Shown piece after piece: positions 53,336 to 64,000 of a stretch of DNA of 64,000 nucleotides. The position numbers were made by a program, and so were the translations under genes. The DNA comes from Streblospio benedicti (taxonomy: Eukaryota > Annelida > Polychaeta > Spionida > Spionidae). The first letter of the stretch is position 1. Each line of letters starts with the position of its first letter. Under the pieces are notes generated by a model. It saw only the letters and a program-made list of their open reading frames with translations, was not told the DNA's origin and searched no databases. The stretch is from the NCBI GenBank assembly GCA_019095985.1, contig CM032669.1, forward strand, positions 28,479,349 to 28,543,348, given 5' to 3'.

Positions 53336-53984
53336 AACATATAATTTTCTTAGTGTCTATGCATGTTACCTTCTCCATAATTTATAAGGCTCATGTCAAT
53401 AAGAGTCCTCAGGCAATAATAAGAAGGCCGGTGATCACTGGATACCTTGTTTACTTGGGTCATCTACTAAAACAGGCTTTCTTATAGAAATAATTACATT
53501 GATCATCCTATGGTTATAATGCTTTTCTAAGTCCAGGGTTTCATGTGTGTACATATTGAAATAAGAAGTCTATTTTTGTACTTTGCCATGTACAAAAAAA
53601 AATATGTATTTTGTTGTAAAGACAGTATGATATTTAGCATGGAGGTCACGGTATAATGTTGATTATGCACAAGACCCCCAAATAACCCCAGGGGCGGCGA
53701 TAACTCTGACAGTGGAGGTCACGAATCCCATTTCTGGCCAGCGTGGAATCGATTCGCTTCGAGCCAAAATCCTCCCCGTCTCCCTTATGTAGTTTTTATC
53801 CACACTGACCATAAAATTCTGCCCCATTTGGCAGAAAATGAGATTTCGGTGAGATGGGATCAGAGCCTAACCATATACAGATATACAGCCTGTCTGTGCA
53901 CCATCTTCGCATTCAGTTTACATTGTTTCTTACAAACATGTATTGATTATCAGTATTGCAGTTTGTTGTTTGCAGTTTGTTGTA

Positions 53985-54159
53985 CAGTAGAAGCTCTTTA
54001 TGTACATATTGCTGATCTCAAATTTGCGCTATCTGAACAAGGTTAATTTCATTTCCTTCAACTTCATTGTGAACAGATATCAATTGATTATCTCTACAAT
54101 TAGCTATCTCCAGTATTTTACTGTTACCCCTACATATTCCAGATAACAAGTTTCCACTG
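53985..54159. mobile_element. MITE, family A
   Basis: After a TA it starts CAGTAGAAGCTCTTTATGTA and ends AGATAACAAGTTTCCACTG. The interior has GGTTAATTTCATTTCC and TAGCTATCTCCAGTATTTTA. Confidence 0.7.
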
Positions 54160-54794
54160 TTCATTATTGATTGGGTTTTAGATGTGAAATAATCTGACCC
54201 ATTATATAAATGCTGTAGGACATAATAATTTCTACACACGTTATCAAAGTTCTGTTGGACTAGTGCGCCGCTTTATAACACAGTGAGCGACATTCAGCCA
54301 ATTTGAAATGTCACAGGGAAAATTCTTTGTGTCAGAATTTTGCCTCATTTGCCATAATTCATCTCTTTTCTTGGCTGCACTCGGATCTGTAATAGAGGGC
54401 AAAAAGTTCTTTTAATATGCCCAAAATGTGCCTGAAAACTCTAACTTTTCTAAATCACGTTTTATGTCTCTGCCATCCATCAGAGAAACAGTTGCGTTAA
54501 AAAATCTTTCATATTATCCATTTGTCATTTTTATGTATATATGTGATTAAAGTAATGACTATATCTGTTACAGTTGTCAGATTTGGACCATTGCCCCCAA
54601 GCAGAGCTGGAAGTCTTGCAAAACTGCATCAATTTCCTCCAAGACAAATTTGTTTAGAAATAAACATGTAGTGTGTGCATCTTTATAAAGTATTTTATAA
54701 ACCTATTTAGTTGTATTCAAAATTAACCATTTTGATTTGTTCAAACATTTATCAGGCAAAATGAGACCAATTTTTGTTTTTTGTTGGCCTAGGC

Positions 54795-54896
54795 CTTCAA
54801 AAAGAGACCAGCATGAACCTCTACAAAGAGACCACCTCTCTTGTGTTAGACCACTGACGTCCAACACCCGGGTGATCTTATTACCCGGTTCTACTG
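54795..54896. mobile_element. MITE, family B, fragment
   Basis: AGAGACCAGCATGAACCTCT and CAAAGAGACCACCTCTCTTG are family phrases; the right end is TTACCCGGTTCTACTG. Confidence 0.5.
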
Positions 54897-56443
54897 CAAA
54901 AACAATTTTCCTGGTAATTGACAATTGAACAATTGCCTGATACGAGTGTGATGAGAAAGAAGTAGAGAACACGTGATTTATCAGTTCATAACAAGAAGGT
55001 TGCATGTCGTGTGCTGAGGTCACCCCGAGGTCAAGTTCACAGACGTCCAGGGTCAGATCCGTGTGCCTGCCAGGATGGATTACATCCAGTTTGCTTTACA
55101 ACTGGACAAAATTTCTTTTGGATTCTTTTGTTGAATTCTATGGACCAAAGTTACTAGTTGACATCTTTAATCTAGACTGAGTTTAATAAGGGCTTGACCA
55201 AAAGAAACTCAAACTTGAAAAATCTATATGCCAAACACTGCTCTTCCATTGTTTTGAGAGGCACTGTGTGCTAGACTTTTCATCTAATGGGGACAGAACG
55301 GCATACATAACACGAAACTGGTCCCAAGTCAATCATGATTGAACACGAGGAAAAGTTGCAGCTGCACACTCCATGTATCTTTCATTCACTGTCTTCACAC
55401 CAGGAGTGAAACTGGATATAAAATGAAGATTCAAACCGTCAATGATATGAACCATGCTCATGCACAAAATAGCTGGTTTAACATTTCAAGACTCTGACAT
55501 CTGAGGCGTGTGTCGAAGTGTGCGCTGCTGGGTGGTCCGTGTATCCTTTCCTCAGCTCTCTTGGCTGTGACCTGAACCCGCCCACCTTGCCACGCCGATA
55601 GGAGCACAGTGGGATCCACGTGTGGGTAGATGATACACGGCGTAATAAATTACACAGAATTTGTTAACAGCTTTGTTGCTTTTAAATTGACTATGCAATT
55701 GAATGCATTGATTTATTACAGATTCCCTTTTCATTTTTTCTTTCATTGAGGTTTTTAATGTTATAATTGATCATTCTCTTAAGATAAGAGTGAGTCGTCA
55801 CACTAAATCAGTACATTTCCATGGTTCTATCAACATGTATAATTGTATATATCGTTTTAGTCTATTTGATTTTAATTCTTAAATGAAACCATGCATTTTA
55901 GGAATGCACAAATTCTTTCATATGTTCGTTCTGCACATTTGATAGTGACATGCAAGAAAACACTGTTAGCAAGACATTCTGATGCAAGCCTTTAATCTTC
56001 TTGCCTTCCTCCCTGTGAAACTATAGCATTAGTTGTACAAGTCACAAAGGTCCGGTACATCCTGACATTTCATCAATGTTAATCTCACTTTGCATGATTC
56101 TATGCGTACGCTGTTTTTCTGTGTGTATTATATTCGGTTTGCAGCTTTATTTTCTATGGATTCTCTTCATTAAGTCATTACTAGTCCTCATTTACTGAAA
56201 TGATTATCTGCACACAATGATGAGATGCGATAATCGCATTACCAAGTGACCTATTTATCGATTGCAGAATGGACAGAATATGCATGCCCATCAATATACA
56301 TGTAGTTCACAAGGAGAACAGGAATATTGTGTTCCACGCTACATCATTGTGCAAAGATTTTTAAAGCATGAAATATGCTACTTATTGTAATGTGCAACTA
56401 ATTGTCAGTGTAGCATGTAACTGCTACACCAAGTGTACATCTA

Positions 56444-56626
56444 AGTAGAACCTCGTGATATCAATATTCTCAAATTTTCTGTCATCTGGAGGTTAATTTC
56501 ATTACCTTTCTACATGTACATGTACTACATTAATAACATATATTAGTTAGTGATCTTGAATATTGGCGATCGCCAGCATTTTTCTCCTCTTACTACAACT
56601 TTAAAAAGATAACGAGTATCTACTGT
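56444..56626. mobile_element. MITE, family A (right part duplicated beyond the gap)
   Basis: The left end is AGTAGAACCTCGTGATATCA and the right end is AGATAACGAGTATCTACTG followed by TA. Its right two thirds appear again at 57254-57372 because of the repeat around the N gap. Confidence 0.65.
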
Positions 56627-57153
56627 ACTTTTTTTCTTTCGTATAATCTAACACATCTATGGAAAGGGTATTTTATGTTCGAAAAATGATATCCATTTTT
56701 TCCTGATTGTCGCAATTTAGTTTCTATAGAAATACATACAGCCACAACATTGAGAAGTAATTTCCTCTGTGATTAGATTAGCGGATTAATCCCGCACAAA
56801 TTGTGATTCATCTTGCATGGCTGAGGGCTGCCGTGGCCGGTTCATTACCAATGGTCTAGTTCATATGGCCAGCGATAACCATCATAATGGCTGCTCACGG
56901 GCGGACTGGATACCCTGTGATTGCTCATTTCTGCTGGTTATCTCATTAGGTTCTCGAGGGATTGCGTATTGGGGCAATTTAAAGTCAAATTGTTTTTTGT
57001 GTTGTATTGAGGTGAATCACTCACACAGAGCCTTCTCTGTACTTGTACGAGCAAGGTGGAGTTTCATGGCCATCATGACAGAGGCACCGTGAAAAGGTCC
57101 TGTCCCCTCAGCTGTTCATTATGCATGCAACAAGCCTGAACACTGGACAGCTG
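56508..57153. repeat. Left copy of the 646-bp repeat bordering the assembly gap
   Basis: The segment begins TTCTACATGTACATGTACTA and ends CACTGGACAGCTG exactly at the first N. It matches 57254-57900 with only a handful of single-base and 1-bp indel differences. Confidence 0.92.
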
Positions 57154-57253
57154 NNNNNNNNNNNNNNNNNNNNNNNNNNNNNNNNNNNNNNNNNNNNNNN
57201 NNNNNNNNNNNNNNNNNNNNNNNNNNNNNNNNNNNNNNNNNNNNNNNNNNNNN
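57154..57253. other. Assembly gap (100 N)
   Basis: Exactly 100 N, a common placeholder for a gap of unknown size. Confidence 0.99.
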
Positions 57254-57900
57254 TTCTACATGTACATGTACTACATTAATAACATATATTAGTTAGTGAT
57301 CTTGAATATTGGCGATCGCCAGCATTTTTCTCCTCTTACTACAACTTTAAAAAGATAACGAGTATCTACTGTACTTTTTTTCTTTCGTATAATCTAACAC
57401 ATCTATGGAAAGGGTATTTTATGTTCGAAAAATGATATCCATTTTTTCCTGATTGTCGCAATTTAGTTTCTATAGAAATACATACAGCCACAACATTGAG
57501 AAGTAATTTCCTCTGTGATTAGATTAGCGGATTAATCCCGCACAAATTGTGATTCATCTTGCATGGCTGAGGGCTGCCGTGGCCGGTTCATTACCAATGG
57601 TCTAGTTCATATGGCCAGCGATAACCATCATAATGGCTGCTCACGGGCGGACTGGATACCCTGTGATTGCTCATTTCTGCTGGTTATCTCATTAGGTTCT
57701 CGAGAGATTGCGTATTGGGGCAATTTAAAGTCAGAATTGTTTTGTGTTGTATTGAGGTGAATCACTCACACAAGAGCCTTCTCTGTACTTGTACGAGCAA
57801 AGGTGGAGTTTCATGGCCATCATGACAGAGGCACCGTGAAAAGGTCCTGTCCCCTCAGCTGTTCTTTATGCATGCAACAAACCTGAACACTGGACAGCTG
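57254..57900. repeat. Right copy of the repeat bordering the assembly gap
   Basis: It starts directly after the last N at the same base as the left copy and ends at the same CACTGGACAGCTG. Differences include GAGGGATT against GAGAGATT, AGCAAGGTGG against AGCAAAGGTGG and GTTCATTATG against GTTCTTTATG. Confidence 0.92.
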
Positions 57901-59027
57901 GGCAGTGCATTTGGGAAAGACAGGGTGAAGAGGGTAATATAACATCTCCCCACTGACGGCTGCATGATGACAGTTAGTGCTAATATAAAAGTACCATAAA
58001 ATTATCGCTAAAAAACGATTGAGTTCAGCCCAGTTTTGGTCATAAACTAAATGTTTGCTATGTTAATAAACTGCCATGTTTATAATGGTCAGTATTTACT
58101 TACAAATAGGTTAGACAATATATATATGTTTTAGCCAAATTCTGAACATCCGATAACCATATGTGTACATCATTGTTGAAAAACGTAACTTCCTAAAGCA
58201 GTCATTGAAAAAACTTATTGAATATTCATTTTTCTAGAAATGCATATTATCGAGCCAAATAGCACACATTATGTGCCATGTTCAACACTGTCATGCATAT
58301 GTAATTAGTACTGTGGAGATTCCATATAGTAGAAGCACCTCGCACATGCTGTCATCATATAGCGCCTTTGATATTTGGCCATTTATGGAACCAACTTTGG
58401 CAATCACTTTGAAGCCTTATTGTTTATTGTATACAGAAACATCCAGCTGCCAACCATATTATGGCATCATTGAGAACTTACTGGTTCAATCTGCTCGCAA
58501 AAATGTTGGAAATCTGTATGTATGCTTTTCATGAATGGTGAAAAATGATCTGATCACCTCTTATTGTGAAATGAAATATGATTATTAAATCGAGAACAAA
58601 TCTTTACATTGATATCAATTACTGACTAATGAAAAAGTCACATGTGTGTGTATTGTTGTATTGTATTGATACAAGTTAATCGCTTAAGGCCACTTACCCT
58701 ACTTGTACAAGCAAAGGGGTTCCTTATGATCATTACAGCACAACATGGAAGTCGTTTTGTTTCAGCCGTGCTATATGCAGGCATCAAACCTGAACAAAAA
58801 ACCTTTCAGAAACTGTATATAGATGAATCATTTATACTTCCTTCAGGATGTACATGAAAAAGGAAATAGTAGTTCGTAAAAGTGACATCTACGAATGATA
58901 AGTAAAATTTGAATAGTTTTCATGCTTTGCATTTTTCATGCGAACCTACTACCCAGACAGCAGGCTGGTGAGTCGACACTAAAAAGTGGGCTGGCGAACT
59001 TGCATACCGGTAGTACGTTTAAAACCT

Positions 59028-59183
59028 GGGGACACTAGTTGGATTATAAAATATATGTAGAATTCCCATTATGAAGGTGTCCCTATTAGAGAGACATCTT
59101 TATAGCAATATATAGCTGATGGGAGAATAAAATTCTGAATTGTCCCTATTAGTGTGATGTCTCCGTAATGAGATTCAACTGTG
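59028..59183. mobile_element. MITE-like repeat, family C
   Basis: GGGGACACTAGTTGG, GGTGTCCCTATTAGAGAG, TTGTCCCTATTAGTGTGATG and the right end GAGATTCAACTGTG form a GGGACA-rich copy related to 49711-49850. Confidence 0.45.
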
Positions 59184-60819
59184 CGTCAATCCAACAAAGT
59201 GCCTCTGCACCTTACAAAGTTTTTATAGGAATTAAGAGACATTGTTGTAGTTCATAAACTGAAATTGGCCTTTGTCAAGATCAGTGAGCCACAAATAACT
59301 CAATCATGGGTGGCATTGGCCTATTCCCCTTGAGGCTAGCCACCCCAATTGTTTCCATTTTACTCGGCCTCTAAGAATAGACCGTGTTCACTGAATTAAC
59401 ATCATTTTTTGCTGCTTCCTTTCTTGTAGTGTCAAAACAATGTCTTCACTAATATTGAAAGCTAGATACATGTTCATGAAATGGGTCCTTGATAGTTGAA
59501 ATATTATTGTCGCCTTTTTGTATTTGGAAGTAGCCAGCATGCATAATGCACTCACGGTTTCCCTTGACAAACGAGCATGGAATGAAAACTGTTAAGTGAA
59601 ACGCTGTCAAGAGCATTAGTTCAAAAGACACTTTGATGTTGCTTTTGGCCATTTCACCCTCATTCAAGGCTGTTTTCTTTATGGGGAAACAAGCTGTGGG
59701 AGGCTGGACTGTGAGATAGAGGCAGTACGGAGGCCTTAAATTAGCAGCTTAAAGTCACTTCTTTTTAACAGCTATTCTTTTTTAGAAGACTGACATGACT
59801 GACTTGCTGACAGTCTTGGAAAATGTAATACATTACGTTGGTGTGCATTAAACTTTATATGCGACGATTAATTATTGGGAAGAATAGCACGCCAGAATTC
59901 AGTTCAAAAGAACATTTGCATGACAAAAAAGACAATAAATCTCAGTCCAAATGTTGAATCCTAAATAACATCTATTACATCCCTTAATTCACTAGCTCAT
60001 GAACATGACCACGCTAAATCATTCCCGTGCCAACTCATCAAATATGAAAATGTTGTCCTTTTCCTTTATCCTCCCAATTTGGTGCATAAATTGGTCATTT
60101 AGGACAAGGCTAAGCGTCATTGAATGCAAATTACTTAAGTAGCCTTATACCCAAGTGTCGTCCCATAATCCAAAATCGACTTGTATCCACCAATATCCAT
60201 CTGATCGGCGAACATCAACTGAAAATCCAACTGCACTGAGTACTTTAAAATCTTCAAAGCTTTGACCTCCACAGCATCAAAACATACACAGCCCCAATTC
60301 AGTATATGATTTACTCATGCACATCTTAGCAACAGCTGAAGTGATGCCACCTTCTTACACTCTTCTCATCACAGACTTGCACACATTGTCATACTTCAAC
60401 TTCCAAATTATACAGCAGCTATACACATTCCACAAGTAACGTGACAACGTCAATTAAAACCCTACAACACACACGCCTAAGACTACTAAGTGTCCGCTGT
60501 CTTGCTGTGAGCTGTGTGTGCTGTAGTGGTGGCCCCTCACTGAATGCTGCTGTACTGTGGCAGCACAGCTGAGACTGCCATGTGTCCTCCTCGGTTGCCT
60601 CAGTCTACTGCCTGCCTCCTGCCCTGCTGTCTCCCGGGGCTGGCGGATCGGGGGTGACATCCCACTGCCTACCACAGTTTAGGTCACACACTCCATGGTC
60701 CACCGGCTGACACTTAGCAACACTATTTTGAAAAACTTGTGACCCAAGACACGTTCAGGTTCACTATGGGAGGTATAGAGCTGGTTACTAGCCTACTGTG
60801 ATGTGTTGCATTTACGATA

Positions 60820-60975
60820 CAGTAGAATCTCATTATCTCAATATTCTTATATTTCGAATTTTCTGTCATATCAAGGTTAGTTTAATTTGTCTTCAACCAC
60901 CATGTTACAAACATATATTTGTGAGTTATCTTGAATATTGACTCATTTTACTGTTGTTCCTATAGAATAAAATTC
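60820..60975. mobile_element. MITE, family A, right end eroded
   Basis: After a TA it starts CAGTAGAATCTCATTATCTC; the interior has ATTTTCTGTCATATCAAGG, TTAGTTTAATTTGTCTTC and AGTTATCTTGAATATTG. The right end is lost near 60975. Confidence 0.6.
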
Positions 60976-62158
60976 TGGTTCTGTTTCTTTACTTTTTTCT
61001 CCCTCTGCAGATGATTTTGGCAATCTTAAGATTGATGAAAAGTAATTGCAGCTCAAAAGTTGATCAATTTGTGTGTGTGTTTTCTGTACAGGCTGACATT
61101 CTTGCTCATTATGTACCTTTCTGTGTTCAAAATCATGATTGTCATTCGGATTTATATTTTAAATTTTGATCAGCCAAAGGTGTTTTAGTAAGTTGTAATC
61201 TAGTATAATAAACATATATTAGACTTGCTGAGTCTATCTATGATTACAACCAATACTATAACACTCAAAGCCTGATAAGAAACAAAAAACAAAACAAAGC
61301 ATGATGGAGTTTTCTAGCCAGTGAAATCCCAAGGATAACAGAAAATGTTTCTCTGTTATGGCCAAGGCAGTGACGCTCCTGGATCTATACGTGTCAAATT
61401 TAATTATGAGAGATGTTCTTGGGAGTCACTCACATGGGTTCCTTGAGTGCAGTGGACAAAACTACTCTCGCAGTGACTGACACACTATTTACAATACACA
61501 ACAATGAAGATGTGGTTATTACATGTATCAACAACATACACATCGCTTGTGAGAAGGATTGATTGCTAACATTTTAAGATAATTGAATTTGTATTTGACG
61601 AACATGTGAAAAACATTGTTAAAAAAAGACTACATCATTGCAAAATGCAGACTGAAATTTCAAGTAATATTTGCCAAGAAATACCTAAATTTACATGCAA
61701 TGATGTTGACGAGCCAAGAAATGTCCACAAGTGGGTGGCGGATCAATATATAATGTGGCAGAAATGTAGATTTGCGCTGTGGGCCGGATTCGGCGCTTGT
61801 CACAACCAGAGTCCGTCATCGCTCATTTATACAGCTCAATTCTCAACCACATCCGCCATTATCCGACAATCAAAATATGACAGAATGAACATTCCTGTCA
61901 TATGATAAATCCTATATGTTGGCTACAACCTAGCGGCACCATCTCAAGAGTTCTTTGTTCCTGGTGTTGATAGACAAGACAAATGCTCTACAATCAACAC
62001 GCAGCACTGTGCCAGCTTCTTCCCAATTTGATTATATGCCAGAATTAATTGACTACTTCATCTTAATTGTAAAAGTCTTGTTTATTCAGTATCTCAAACC
62101 CCAATGCCGTCCTAGCGTTCAAATACATGCCATCTGGTGAGATGTTTGTAATAACATA

Positions 62159-62343
62159 CAGTAGAACCTTTCTATTAGGACCACCAAAGTGCTGGCCTCA
62201 AATTGTCTCAATAGGGAGGTGGTCTCTGTGAGGAGGTTCACAATGGTCTGTCTATGAAGATTTGGGACAATTAGAAATGGACTTTTTTTTTATAGAGAAC
62301 GGTGGTTGCAATAGAAATTTTGTCTCAATTAGAGGCTCAACTG
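62159..62343. mobile_element. MITE, family B, with intact TA target duplication
   Basis: TA at 62157-62158 precedes CAGTAGAACCTTTCTATTAG, and GAGGCTCAACTG is followed by TA at 62344-62345. The interior has GGACCACCAAAG, TGTCTCAATAGGGAGGTGGT and an inverted counterpart. This is the cleanest copy for defining the family: CAGT ends and TA duplications point to the Tc1/mariner/pogo superfamily. Confidence 0.75.
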
Positions 62344-64000
62344 TACAGTTACACTGCTTAATACTCTTCAGTCAGCTTTGGTATAATTAATAATTGAGCA
62401 TGATAACATTTTCTCTGAAATGTAAAAAAAAACTAATTCGTTGTCGTCATCACATCCTTGCACTTATCGATGCGTTCAAGTGGATGGATGCTATAGACAT
62501 TTGGTCAAGAACAAAATGAAAATAGAATTGAATCCATTCGACTGAGAATCTAATCTGTCTTACAAAACATTGAGGTGTAGTTCTTATTCCTGACTAAGAA
62601 TGGTCTTAAAGAACTCTGAGCAACTTCTCCATTTATTTTAGTGGTGTTCTCCATTATCGCAGATAGATTTTTATTTCAAACATATTGATCACATGATGTA
62701 CGGTTTCTCGTTCAAGGAGCAATTCCGGATCAATTCACATTGACACTGACATCAATGCTGCTGTCTGCACTTTATTTCGATAAACGGACTCCTTGAAACC
62801 TGATCTAAAAGCGCAATTTTAGATTGTGTTGTATTACATTGACAATAGTCATTCGCACAAGACCCCTTATACACTACTAGTACAAGCATGACAAGAAAAT
62901 ACGCCAATGGTGGGGGTTAGAATTGAAAAAAAATGATATTTGTATGCACTTCAGAGTTGTTTTTTTTATTTAGTTCTGCACATTACTATTTTGGAAATAT
63001 TGATTGGAAATATTATTGTGTATTTTATCAATTTTCACAATATTATGTCTTCAGGCTTAAGTTAAACACATCGCTATTTAATTCTAAAGATATTAATCAT
63101 CAATATTGTGAAGTATTTCAAGTATTATTGCATGTGAAAGGTGACCTTGAAAGGGACAAGATAGCAGCTGAGGATCGCAGCTTGTTACATGACTATTTAT
63201 GCGTCCTTACATTTCTTGCTCCACTTTCTAAATCAGGATGTATTGCATCACGATCATGGGAATCTCAAAATGGGGGAGCTGATTTATAGCAATCCAAATG
63301 GTGTTAAAAGCTATATTTTAGTTACTGGGAGATCTTTACGATGGGTTGAGTGACCTGGTAAATAGTGGGATGAGGCTAATAATCCCATAATGAGAGTGTG
63401 ATGTGGGGAAAATGGCCAAAGAAAAGAAGGCAATTGTGGGGTATGTGAAAAAGTGCTGAAAATTGTTAGGAATATAAAATCTGAGTATGCAAAGCATCAT
63501 TTTAAATCTGTATTTCGGTTACCGCATCCAACCAACTATATGCCCTCACACATACAAATGCCCATGCCAACATTTGGACCAAATAAAAGTTGGACCATTG
63601 AAATTCCAATATAAATTCACATTTATGTAAAAGCACTATCTATAAGTTGATATTTTTTAAACTTAAAGCCCATGGGCGTTTAGATGGTCATATATATTGT
63701 ATATTGGTTATCTATAATCATGTTATTTTAAAGACTTAGATATTATTTCATAGTTCATGCAACACACAAAAAAAGGCAAGGTGAGCATTTCAATGAGTCT
63801 TCAACAAGCTTATCAATGACCTTCACAGTAGCAATGTACTGTAGATGTAATTATCAGTCTATATTGCAAAAGCAGAAGGCTTCCTATTCTTTAGAATGTC
63901 AGTGCCGGCCAATGTGATGAAATACATCGCAGATCATTCTCTATCCAGGACCGCAGGTCTGTAATTTGACCACATATAATAAGACCATTTTTTGCAGTTC

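Larger units (their letters stand above)
43181..64000. other. 20.8-kb region with no supported gene
   Basis: No frame here shows a recognisable domain, and no exon series with matching phases was found on either strand. It could be upstream intergenic sequence or hold noncoding 5' exons of the minus-strand gene. A less AT-rich patch at about 60460-60690 (including CTGTCTCCCGGGGCTGGCGG) is the only segment with an exon- or promoter-like base composition. Repeats within it are listed separately. Confidence 0.5.

Noticed and set aside
56817-57760. Two nearly identical open frames starting MAEGCRGRF
   Set aside because: They are the same frame in the two copies of the repeat around the N gap, with no protein similarity; duplication of noncoding sequence is the simpler reading.
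61011-61045. Possible plus-strand terminal exon after a strong pyrimidine tract and CAG (DDFGNLKIDEK then stop)
   Set aside because: Too short to judge and no partner exon was found upstream on the plus strand.
62933-63289. 118-codon plus-strand open frame
   Set aside because: AT-driven composition, no recognised domain, no neighbouring exon.

Overview
The window is AT-rich animal nuclear DNA. Its genes have short coding exons bounded by GT/AG introns, and it carries many fossil transposons. The families seen (CR1/Jockey-like LINEs, many small CAGTAGAACCTC-type MITEs, TIR elements) and the abundance of ACATGTA words fit a marine invertebrate. The species cannot be named from the sequence. 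One 100-N assembly gap is present.

Left part (1-8.8 kb): a decayed LINE tail and a 1.16-kb TIR element lie in, or just beyond, the last visible intron of a minus-strand AAK1/BMP2K-type endocytic kinase. Its first five coding exons (6100 down to 4528) are clear and phase-consistent; the rest of the gene lies off the left edge. Head to head with it, 2.7 kb away and separated by an intergenic LINE copy, is a plus-strand ASH2L gene, the core subunit of the COMPASS/MLL H3K4 methyltransferase. Twelve coding exons (8830-22745) encode a complete PHD finger, the winged-helix region, a basic linker and the first part of the SPRY domain. The 3' SPRY and DPY30-binding exons are not found before the next gene. 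Most larger ASH2L introns hold their own element: a Harbinger-like TIR element, a TIR element filled with a 160/142-bp dimeric tandem array, a long hairpin and two LINE fragments.

Middle part (24.6-43.2 kb): an 18.6-kb minus-strand gene that I do not recognise. Twelve exons join in frame into a predicted 1,331-residue single-pass membrane protein: signal peptide, Ser/Thr-rich glycosylated ectodomain, one transmembrane helix, a juxtamembrane Cys-Cys-Cys cluster and a very long disordered cytoplasmic tail ending in the class I PDZ-type ligand GTPV. Two further candidate first exons lie inside the gene, each with an ATG and a splice donor whose phase matches the next exon exactly. One (35063-35187) would give a soluble, tail-only protein of about 872 residues. 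The other (41732-41788) is a partial duplicate of the juxtamembrane end of the first exon and would give a short N terminus carrying the same CCC cluster. This multi-promoter membrane/cytosolic architecture is the most interesting thing in the window.

Right part (43.2-64 kb): no supported gene. It holds scattered MITEs, simple repeats, a local 80-bp duplication and a 646-bp sequence repeated at about 99% identity on both sides of the N gap, probably an assembly artefact. No RNA gene, CRISPR array or virus-derived element was recognised.
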